Below, one piece after another: positions 27,388 to 35,009 of a stretch of DNA of 64,000 nucleotides. The notes under the pieces are model-generated. The model saw nothing but the letters and a program-made list of their open reading frames with translations, ran no database searches and had not been told where the DNA came from. Position numbers and translations under genes: made by a program. Position 1 is the first letter of the stretch. Each line of letters opens with the position of its first letter. Origin of the DNA: Balneola sp. (GTDB lineage: Bacteria > Bacteroidota > Rhodothermia > Balneolales > Balneolaceae); assembly GCA_017643645.1 (NCBI GenBank), contig JAEPNB010000002.1:124001-188000 (forward strand). The letters run 5' to 3'.

Positions 27388-28719
27388 ATGGCACAATTTC
27401 GTTTAAAAGCAGTTTCTAATGGTGGTAAGGTCGTCCTAAAAGAGTTCGAAGCAGAGAATAAAAAGGACGCTCAAATCAAGGTAGATAGACTAACCAAGAC
27501 TAATAGTTTAAATGTAAAGTCTTTAGAACAGAAGTCTACCTTCATGTTCAAAGTGAAGCGACCCGGTAAGCCAAAGTTAACAGGAGAGCAGGAGGCTTAT
27601 AATAAAGAGGAAGTAGAAAAAGCACTCGTCAAACTTGGTTATGAGATCATAAGTATAAATAAGAAATTCTTTGAGTTTAAGGGAGGGGTGCCACATACTG
27701 AAGTGGTGACTTTCATTAGTTTGTCTGCCGATCTTTTAAAACAACAATTAACTTACGATGAAATTTTAAACCTCTTATATGAAGATACTGCAAACAAGAG
27801 GATGAAAGAGGTAATAAAAACCATTCAAAAAGACTTAAAGGATGGTAAAGAAGGTTCCGAAGTTTATGGAAAACATGAAGATGTATTCGGAAAATTTGCT
27901 GCTTATATGCTTAGTGTTGCTTCTACCTCAGGTAACATGGCTTTGGTATTTGAAAGCACTGCTAAATTTCTTGAAAGGGATGCTGAATTTAAAAAGAATT
28001 TAAAGCGCTCCTTGATGATGCCTGCTGTTACAGTTTTTGCTGTAATCGGAGTTGTATTATTTTATGTGGGATATATATTTCCCGCGACAGCTGAATTATT
28101 TGTAGATATGGGGATTACCTTGCCGCCCATGACTGCTGCTACGCTTCAACTAAGCTATTGGTTAGAAGCTAATTGGATAACCCTAACATTAAGTATAATC
28201 GGACCTATTGGTGGTTTGGTTTACTATTTTAAGACCCCTAAAGGGAAACTTTTCTTAGATAAGTATATCATTAAAATTCCTGTAATTGGTGATTTATTAC
28301 ACAAAACAAGTATTGAAATTTTTTCAAGAGTCTTCTATACACTTTATAGTGGTTCTGGGCAAAATATTGAGGTAATTAAGGTAGCTAGTGAGGCATGCAG
28401 AAATACATATATGGAAAAGCGAATCAAAGAAGTTGCTATAAAAAAGATGCTCAAAGATGGTGCGGGTTTAATTGAATCAATTGAAGAAACAGGTGTATTC
28501 ACAAGAACCGCAATAAGTAGATTCAGATTAGGAGCCGAATCAGGATCTTTACGAGAAAATGCGCGACAACTCGCAGAATATTATGAAGTTCAAACTACTT
28601 ATAGGATGCAATCTGTAATAGATACCATTAGTTTATTTGTGAACTTATTTATTATGATTGCATTAATTGGAATAACTGTTGTTTCTTCTGAATCAGCTGT
28701 TATTAAGCCGAATGCTTAA
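27388..28719 (+). CDS. pilC: Type IV pilus/type II secretion platform protein PilC/GspF
   Basis: Inner-membrane platform protein of 443 residues. An N-terminal region of about 100 residues is followed by two T2SSF domains (about 105-230 and 305-430). FISLSADLLKQQLTYDEILN opens the first and IFSRVFYTLYSGSGQNIEVI the second. Membrane segments are at about 211-233, 262-281 and 412-433. It couples the assembly and retraction ATPases to the pilin base. Its stop overlaps the next start by one base (TAATG). Confidence 0.9.
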   Translation: MAQFRLKAVSNGGKVVLKEFEAENKKDAQIKVDRLTKTNSLNVKSLEQKSTFMFKVKRPGKPKLTGEQEAYNKEEVEKALVKLGYEIISINKKFFEFKGGVPHTEVVTFISLSADLLKQQLTYDEILNLLYEDTANKRMKEVIKTIQKDLKDGKEGSEVYGKHEDVFGKFAAYMLSVASTSGNMALVFESTAKFLERDAEFKKNLKRSLMMPAVTVFAVIGVVLFYVGYIFPATAELFVDMGITLPPMTAATLQLSYWLEANWITLTLSIIGPIGGLVYYFKTPKGKLFLDKYIIKIPVIGDLLHKTSIEIFSRVFYTLYSGSGQNIEVIKVASEACRNTYMEKRIKEVAIKKMLKDGAGLIESIEETGVFTRTAISRFRLGAESGSLRENARQLAEYYEVQTTYRMQSVIDTISLFVNLFIMIALIGITVVSSESAVIKPNA

Positions 28720-30497
28720 TGGGTAAAATAAATATCAGAAGACATATCGGCGATATTCTTGTAAAGAAATCTATCATTTCCAGTGAGCAACTTAAGGAGG
28801 CTTTAGAAATATTAGAGCAAGAACCGCAATCGAGTAGTCGTAGATTAGGTCAGATCTTATTTCAGGATTTAGACCTTAACAGACATACTATAATGAAAGA
28901 AATTGCCGAAATTTATGCTTTCAGAGAGGTTCTTGAGAATGTTGAATCTGTACCTGAAGAGGTAATTGAACATATTAAAACAAATGTCGAAGAGATTAAT
29001 AATGATGTTGTAGATGAGCTCGTGGTTCTGAAAGCTGTTCCTTTTCACCGTTCTCAAAATTCTATAACAGTTGCAGCCGCTGATCCTTCTGATCCTGATA
29101 TTCAGGGAGTAATACAAAAACTCAATTTCAAAAAAACTGAATTGGTTTATTGTAAGTATGAGTTTATAGAGGAGATTTTGTCAAATGTCTATGAACAAAA
29201 AAATGAGTTCCTGGACCTTTTAGAGGAAATTGATTACGACGAATCTCAGTTAGAGGCTGAAGAGGAAGAATCAATCAACGAAGAAGAGATTGATGCCGAA
29301 ATCAATCAGAGCATGCTTAACTCCTTGGTAGAGGGAATGTTAGTTGAATCAGTTAGGCAGGGAGTTAGTGATTTGCACATTGTTCCAAGCGGGCCTTCTA
29401 CTACAGATATTCGCTTTAGAACGGATGGAAAATTGCAATTATGGTATCAACAGAAAAACGTGAAGCCAGAGGCAATTTCCGCAGTTGTAAAAGACAAAAC
29501 CCGAAATGTAGATAGATTTGAAAGAGACGCTTCTCAGGATGGATTTATTCAACGTCAAATAGATGGGGTTGGTATTCGGTACAGAGTCTCTATTATGCCC
29601 ATTGTTGGTAATCAATACGATAGAAAATTTGAGTCTATTGTAATCAGGGTTCTTGATGACAGAAAAGTTATTCGTGATCTGGATTTACTAGGACTTCAAA
29701 AAGTTGCAAAAGCCAATTTTGTAAAAGCTATAAGTCAGCCTTCCGGAATTGTTATAATTACAGGCCCTACTGGGAGTGGTAAATCAACAACACTTGTAGC
29801 TGCACTATACTCGGTTATTGACCCAACTAAGAATGTTCTTACTATTGAAGAACCTGTAGAATATATAATAGAAGGAGCAAGGCAGCTAAAGATCAGTAAT
29901 CATATGACCTTTGATCAATCAATACGTGGAATACTTCGTCATGATCCGGATATTGTATTGGTAGGTGAGATGAGGGATCTTAAAACAGCAGAAATTGCAA
30001 TAAAACTAGCCAACACTGGTCACCTTACTTTTTCTACATTACACACAAACGACGCACCCAGTGCTGTTTCTCGTTTATTTAAAATGGGAGTTGAGCCGTT
30101 CTTGATCGCAAATGCCGTTAATTTAGTTATGGCTCAGCGTTTGGTTAGACGATTATGTAAAGAATGTAAAGAAGAATTTAAACCACATATAGAAGTTGCA
30201 AAAGGTATAGGTTTTACTGAAGAAGAGTACAAAGAAACAACTTTTTATAAAGCAGTAGGTTGCGAAGTGTGTGGTGAATCAGGTTTTAAAGGACGTTCAG
30301 CCATTCATGAGGCTTTGTATTTCTCAAAAGAGATAAAGGAACTTGTTTTGGAATCAGGAGGCGATATAGATGAACAGGCTATAAAAGATTTAGCTATGTC
30401 TCAAGGTATGTTAACTCTTAGAGGGTCTGGTCGTGAACGTATTAAAGAAGGGATCACAACGATTGAAGAAATAATTGCAGGAACTTTAGAAGATTAA
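28719..30497 (+). CDS. pilB: Pilus assembly ATPase PilB/GspE
   Basis: Hexameric extension ATPase of 592 residues. The N-terminal T2SSE_N region is at about 10-165, followed by an acidic linker (about 167-195). Walker A GPTGSGKST is at 349-357, the Asp box around TIEEPVEY (375-382), Walker B DIVLVGEMRD (411-420) and the His box THLTF-type segment STLHTNDAPSAV (438-449). The tetracysteine zinc site uses Cys480, Cys483, Cys515 and Cys518, typical of PilB and absent from PilT. All motifs look intact. Confidence 0.94.
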   Translation: MGKINIRRHIGDILVKKSIISSEQLKEALEILEQEPQSSSRRLGQILFQDLDLNRHTIMKEIAEIYAFREVLENVESVPEEVIEHIKTNVEEINNDVVDELVVLKAVPFHRSQNSITVAAADPSDPDIQGVIQKLNFKKTELVYCKYEFIEEILSNVYEQKNEFLDLLEEIDYDESQLEAEEEESINEEEIDAEINQSMLNSLVEGMLVESVRQGVSDLHIVPSGPSTTDIRFRTDGKLQLWYQQKNVKPEAISAVVKDKTRNVDRFERDASQDGFIQRQIDGVGIRYRVSIMPIVGNQYDRKFESIVIRVLDDRKVIRDLDLLGLQKVAKANFVKAISQPSGIVIITGPTGSGKSTTLVAALYSVIDPTKNVLTIEEPVEYIIEGARQLKISNHMTFDQSIRGILRHDPDIVLVGEMRDLKTAEIAIKLANTGHLTFSTLHTNDAPSAVSRLFKMGVEPFLIANAVNLVMAQRLVRRLCKECKEEFKPHIEVAKGIGFTEEEYKETTFYKAVGCEVCGESGFKGRSAIHEALYFSKEIKELVLESGGDIDEQAIKDLAMSQGMLTLRGSGRERIKEGITTIEEIIAGTLED

Positions 30498-30571
30498 TTT
30501 GAAATATTAGATAACTTATTAAATATTAGTTAATCATTTTAGCGATATTTAGTGTACGGGGAAGAAAACAA

Positions 30572-31072
30572 ATGGATATGCAAGAAAAAAACCATGATAA
30601 AATGCCTGACTACTTAAAGAAGTTTCTTAAAGAACCTCCTTTATTGTTACGGAATTTTCACTATGAAGACGTATTGGAGTTCTTACAAACTGGCGTTGAA
30701 GAACGCTATATGGCTGGTGATAATATTATTAATGAATCCGAAAATGTTAACTCTGCGTACTTAGTTGCATCAGGTAAAGTGGCTATTTGGAAAGATGGAA
30801 TTCAACTAGCAACATTATCAGAAAGCAATTTTCTAGGAGAAGCTTTTTTATTCAGTAAAAACAGCAGAATGGCTAAAGTAACTTCAGAAACGGACACTAT
30901 CTTACTAAGATATGAGCGATATGATGCACTTAACTTCTTTCGGAAAAAACCGGAAAAATTGTTCAATATCTTTACAAAGAATATCATCGAAATACAGCAA
31001 AGAAAAATTAGTAACATGAATGTGCAGTTACTAAACCTCAAAAAAAGATTACTTAATGACAATACCTGGTAA
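30572..31072 (+). CDS. Cyclic-nucleotide-binding domain protein in the pilus cluster
   Basis: A 166-residue single-domain protein. Residues ~45-130 form a CNBD beta roll (SAYLVASGKVAIWKDG...). The phosphate-binding cassette reads LGEAFLFSKNSRMAKV, keeping the Gly-Glu and Arg-x-Ala that contact cyclic nucleotides. No HTH or output domain is attached, and the C-terminal ~30 residues form a helix. Placed between pilB and a pilT-like gene, it may bind the motor ATPases and tune pilus activity in response to a cyclic nucleotide. This role is inference. Confidence 0.78.
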   Translation: MDMQEKNHDKMPDYLKKFLKEPPLLLRNFHYEDVLEFLQTGVEERYMAGDNIINESENVNSAYLVASGKVAIWKDGIQLATLSESNFLGEAFLFSKNSRMAKVTSETDTILLRYERYDALNFFRKKPEKLFNIFTKNIIEIQQRKISNMNVQLLNLKKRLLNDNTW

Positions 31073-31146
31073 GATTAACTCTCCAGTTTAAGTATATTTA
31101 TGTAACATTCTTGATAGGAAATCATCTATAACAATGATTTCTTTAT

Positions 31147-32400
31147 ATGAATTTTATGCAAACGGCTAGCAAAGAACATATCCTTAATAAGCTCACAGCG
31201 CCTTTAATTGAGCAAATTCCTTTCACCGCCAGAGGAGATGAGCTCTTTATAAAAATGAGTCAAATTCTGGATGACCAACCTGAAAAGCTTCGTATTGATT
31301 TAAAAGCTGTCCTAGATAGTTTTTTACTTAAAATGTTGAAGAATGAGGCTTCAGATATAGATTTAGGAGGGGCGGGATGTAGAGGAAAAGTTTGGTACAG
31401 AATTTTTGGCGATAAATCACCTGATAACAGTACGCAAAATTTCTCAGTAGAAGCTACTGATTTTTTACTCTTGAACATACTGGTAAACAGCCAAAGACAG
31501 TTACTTTTAAAAAATCGAAATCTTGATTTTTCATATGGAATAGAGATAGGCAATGGTAAAAATCAACGTTTTCGAGTTGATATTTACTTTGATTTAGAGC
31601 ATTTAGCTATGAACATGAGACGCATTGATAATACAATCCGTCCTTTTAAGAGTTTAGGAGTTAACGCGGAAGTAGCAAAAGCACTTAGTCTGAAATACTA
31701 TAAATATGGATTAAGTTTGATAACTGGAATTACCGGATCTGGTAAATCTTCTACATTAGATACAATTATTGATGCTAACAATAGAACAGTAGACTCTCAT
31801 ATAGTAGTAATCTCGTCTCCTGTGGAGCTTATCCATAAACCAATTAAGTCTGTAGTTAGGCACAGAGAGGTAGGAAGAGATGTAGAATCTTTTAAAGCGG
31901 GAGCTATTCAAGCATTACGTCAGGATCCGGATATAATCGTAATTGGTGAGCTTAGAGACCCGGAGACCATAATGACAGCTCTGGAAATTACTGATTCAGG
32001 ACATAAAACGTTCAGTACATTGCATACATCATCAGCAATGGATAGTATAGAACGGATATTAGGTGAAGTACCAACAGAAGAGCAGAATAGAGTTCGAGCT
32101 CGTTTAGCAGATGTTTTAACTTGTGTTATAAGTCAAAAACTTGTGCCCAGTTTAGACGGTAAGCGAGTGTTAGCGAAAGAGGTTCTTATCGCTAACTCAT
32201 CGGTTAAAGCAGCGATAAGAAACAATAACATCAGTGAAATTTATCAGATGCTGATGGAAGGAAGCGAAAAAGGAATGAATACTTTAGAGCAAGACCTGAA
32301 ACGATTATTCATTGAAGGTAAAATTTCTAAAGAAAATGCTATTAATTATTCCAACAATAAGACGAAAATAGTACAACTATTAAGTGAGACAAGTTATTAA
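31147..32400 (+). CDS. pilT: PilT-like retraction ATPase, divergent
   Basis: A 417-residue T2SSE-family ATPase without the tetracysteine site, so PilT- rather than PilB-like. Walker A GITGSGKSS is at 194-202, Walker B DIIVIGELRD at 262-271 and the His box STLHTSSAMDSIERI at 290-304. Two departures stand out: the Asp box, usually EDPIEF, reads SSPVEL (223-228), and the C-terminal AIRNLIRE motif needed for retraction reads AIRNNNIS (about 353-360). The second half still shows EKGMNTLEQDLKRLF. It powers retraction or a modified motor step. Confidence 0.85.
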   Translation: MNFMQTASKEHILNKLTAPLIEQIPFTARGDELFIKMSQILDDQPEKLRIDLKAVLDSFLLKMLKNEASDIDLGGAGCRGKVWYRIFGDKSPDNSTQNFSVEATDFLLLNILVNSQRQLLLKNRNLDFSYGIEIGNGKNQRFRVDIYFDLEHLAMNMRRIDNTIRPFKSLGVNAEVAKALSLKYYKYGLSLITGITGSGKSSTLDTIIDANNRTVDSHIVVISSPVELIHKPIKSVVRHREVGRDVESFKAGAIQALRQDPDIIVIGELRDPETIMTALEITDSGHKTFSTLHTSSAMDSIERILGEVPTEEQNRVRARLADVLTCVISQKLVPSLDGKRVLAKEVLIANSSVKAAIRNNNISEIYQMLMEGSEKGMNTLEQDLKRLFIEGKISKENAINYSNNKTKIVQLLSETSY

Positions 32401-32404
32401 TTAG

Positions 32405-34147
32405 ATGTCTGGAATTAAATTATATACAGGATTTTCTCTTGAAGACGATTCCATCAAAATCGCTAGAATAAGTGTGTCTGGAAAAACGGCAACACTTGAG
32501 AGAATAGATAAGATCAAGCTCGTAAATGCACCACATAAAATTGGAGAACCTAAAGATAAGGAAGAAGAAGTTTTTGACGCCTTTGATGATCTTGAAGATG
32601 AAAGTATTTTTGGGATTGATGAAGATTTAGAAAATGAGAAAGAACAGGAAAATGACCATCTGGATGATCTTGACTTAGAATTAGATCTTGATCTTGAAGA
32701 TTTCGAAGATCTCGAAAGTGATGAAGATATTCTTGATGTCGATGATATGGCCGTTGAAGCCGATTCAGACACAGCAACTAGTAATGAAGTCTTGATTTAT
32801 AATGTGCTTACGGATTTAGACTCTTCTAAAATAAGAATGAGTGTTAATATTCCTTCAGGGGCTACTATTTTTCAGATATTAAGAGATATTGATTTTTCTT
32901 CTATAAAAAAGAAAGATTTACAAATCATAGTTGATGATCGGCTTGAATCTCTTTACGGTTCTCCTAAAGGAAAAGATTATTATTCATCGAGTATAAGAGA
33001 GGATGGATCATTACTATTAGTTTCTGTGGAGGATGATCCGCTGGTACTTCAATTAATTCATAAAGCTGAAAGTATTTATAGTGGGAAAGTCACCATAAAT
33101 GAAGTATTACCTGATGAAGCTCTAATTGTTGGTTTATTCAGAGCTAATTATGATGTTGATCCGGAAAGTATAACTGCGTTGGTTCAATACAGCGAAGAAA
33201 GTTGTAGAATTATTTTTCTAAAAGGAGCAGCTCTTCTTAATATTTCTCCAATTATTACTGAGGGTTCCTCCTCTAGAAAGTTTCTCAATACTGTATTTAG
33301 CAAAATCCTTTTTCAACTTGATACAGGAGAAGTTCCCAGCCTTGACCGAATTATACTATGTAACAATAGCTTAAATGGTGACGCTATTGAATTTTTCGAA
33401 GACCGCTTTCCTGATATAGAGGTTTCTGAGTTTGTATATAAAGATGAGATTTTTGACACTAAAGATTTTGATCCCGGAGTTGTCGCTTCATTTACTTCTG
33501 CCATCTCATTAGCGTGGGCCGATGCAGGTTTTCAAAAGCAGTCTTATCCGGATATAAGTTTTTTACCTTCCTATGTGAAAGATCGCCAAAAGATTTTCAA
33601 GCTACAATGGCACGGATTTTTACTTTTGGCTTTAATTATTTCAGTATTTCCGATCTCTAACTACTTTTTTCTTGGCAACTCTACCGAAATCGAAAGCCTT
33701 AGAGAGAGTGTTTCAAGTCGTAAAGCAGAAATCAGGGTTCTGGAAAACACGGTTCAGGAGTATAACAGAATTAACTCTGAGTTAACGGGTATACAAACCA
33801 AACTTGTCTTATTAGATGAGCTGAGTGAAGGTACATTGACTTGGACTGTTAATCTGGACTTAATTAATAAAGGAATTGATAATATTGATTCTATTTGGTT
33901 AACCAATTTTACTGACACCGGAGAATCAGGAATAGATTTAAATGGGGTGGCACTTTATAGAAATAGAATACCCATGGTAGCTGATATGTTCAGTGGTGCT
34001 GTTTTAAAAGATGTTGAAAGAATTTTAATTAGGGAACAAGAAGCTTTTTCTTTTACATATACAATTCGCCAAGTAGTGGCTAATCCCGAAAGGTACACAC
34101 CTGAAAGCGCTAAAGGCTTAAAAGAAGTATTGGGGGGTAATCAATAA
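32405..34147 (+). CDS. PilM-PilN type fusion with acidic insert
   Basis: A 580-residue pilus alignment protein. Residues 1-45 (KLYTGFSLEDDSIKIARISV) and ~130-375 form an actin-like PilM/GspL-cytoplasmic region. An Asp/Glu/Leu-rich low-complexity insert lies at about 50-120. After the PilN-type motif DISFLPSYVKDRQ (383-395) come one membrane segment (about 402-424), a coiled coil (about 427-470) and a periplasmic ferredoxin-like domain (about 475-565). Canonical pilM and pilN are thus joined, as in GspL. It is followed by pilO-like after a single base. Assignment rests on order and topology. Confidence 0.78.
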   Translation: MSGIKLYTGFSLEDDSIKIARISVSGKTATLERIDKIKLVNAPHKIGEPKDKEEEVFDAFDDLEDESIFGIDEDLENEKEQENDHLDDLDLELDLDLEDFEDLESDEDILDVDDMAVEADSDTATSNEVLIYNVLTDLDSSKIRMSVNIPSGATIFQILRDIDFSSIKKKDLQIIVDDRLESLYGSPKGKDYYSSSIREDGSLLLVSVEDDPLVLQLIHKAESIYSGKVTINEVLPDEALIVGLFRANYDVDPESITALVQYSEESCRIIFLKGAALLNISPIITEGSSSRKFLNTVFSKILFQLDTGEVPSLDRIILCNNSLNGDAIEFFEDRFPDIEVSEFVYKDEIFDTKDFDPGVVASFTSAISLAWADAGFQKQSYPDISFLPSYVKDRQKIFKLQWHGFLLLALIISVFPISNYFFLGNSTEIESLRESVSSRKAEIRVLENTVQEYNRINSELTGIQTKLVLLDELSEGTLTWTVNLDLINKGIDNIDSIWLTNFTDTGESGIDLNGVALYRNRIPMVADMFSGAVLKDVERILIREQEAFSFTYTIRQVVANPERYTPESAKGLKEVLGGNQ

Positions 34148-34148
34148 T

Positions 34149-35009
34149 ATGTCGTACGCTCTTCGTAATTCTTTAATTTTGCTTGTAACATTATTATTAA
34201 TAGCTGGTGGAGCATTTTCTTATATTAAATTTGTTCAACAAGCGGAAATAAATCAATTAGCATCAGAACTCGAATCTTTAAATACAGATTATACAACTAA
34301 AACAAATATTAGAGATCAATATCCGCCTCTATTAGAACGATACAACAAGGCAAAAGAAATTGTTCAAAATTATGACAAAAAGTTATATGCATCTAACAAT
34401 CCTGATGATGTGTATGACTACCTGAGTGGAATCAATGATGAAAATTTGGAACTGTTTTATGACTTTACATACCAGGACTCGTTAATTCAAAATCAATATG
34501 GGATTTTACGAAGTAGAATTGTTGGAACAGGAGTCTATGCGGATTTTGTTACTTTTATAAATAAAATTGAAAATAGCGTATATCTGAATAAAGTAGAAAA
34601 TGTTAGTATAAGGCCAGCTACTGGAGAAACAACTGGAGATTATGTAAACTTTAGCTTGGTTTTGAACAGTTATTATCAAAAAATTGATTTTGAAACTGCA
34701 GCAGATTTAAAACAAAAATATAGAGTGGATCCAACTGTTTCAGTTTTTAATCCTCTTAAACCACTAATTACGAGTACAATACCTGCAAATACTGAAAATC
34801 TTATCAATATTGAGCAGTCCAGGTTAATTGGTTTAACTAGTACCCGGATATTTATTATAGACCAAAGTGGTAATACTAAAATCCTGAAACCGGGAGATAA
34901 AGTATATTTAGGTTATCTTAAAGAAATAGATATTGAGAATAGAGAGGTTATCTTTAACCTGGACAAAGGCGGGATTCAAGAAATATTCACTTTAAAGGTG
35001 GAAAGATGA
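34149..35009 (+). CDS. PilO-PilP type fusion
   Basis: A 286-residue inner-membrane protein. One membrane segment (8-28), a coiled coil (about 30-75) and a ferredoxin-like periplasmic domain (about 85-190) match PilO. The C-terminal part (about 225-286: SRLIGLTSTRIFII, LKPGDKVYLGYLKEIDIE) has the HR/PilP beta-domain pattern that docks on the secretin. Separate pilO and pilP genes would be expected; here they are one chain, with no lipobox. It overlaps the secretin gene by ATGA. Confidence 0.75.
   Translation: MSYALRNSLILLVTLLLIAGGAFSYIKFVQQAEINQLASELESLNTDYTTKTNIRDQYPPLLERYNKAKEIVQNYDKKLYASNNPDDVYDYLSGINDENLELFYDFTYQDSLIQNQYGILRSRIVGTGVYADFVTFINKIENSVYLNKVENVSIRPATGETTGDYVNFSLVLNSYYQKIDFETAADLKQKYRVDPTVSVFNPLKPLITSTIPANTENLINIEQSRLIGLTSTRIFIIDQSGNTKILKPGDKVYLGYLKEIDIENREVIFNLDKGGIQEIFTLKVER

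Noticed and set aside
32401-32772. Ser-rich minus-strand open frame opposite the PilM-PilN-like gene
   Set aside because: It is the antisense of the acidic Asp/Glu/Leu codon repeat, which gives Ser/Arg-rich frames automatically; no start signals or family.
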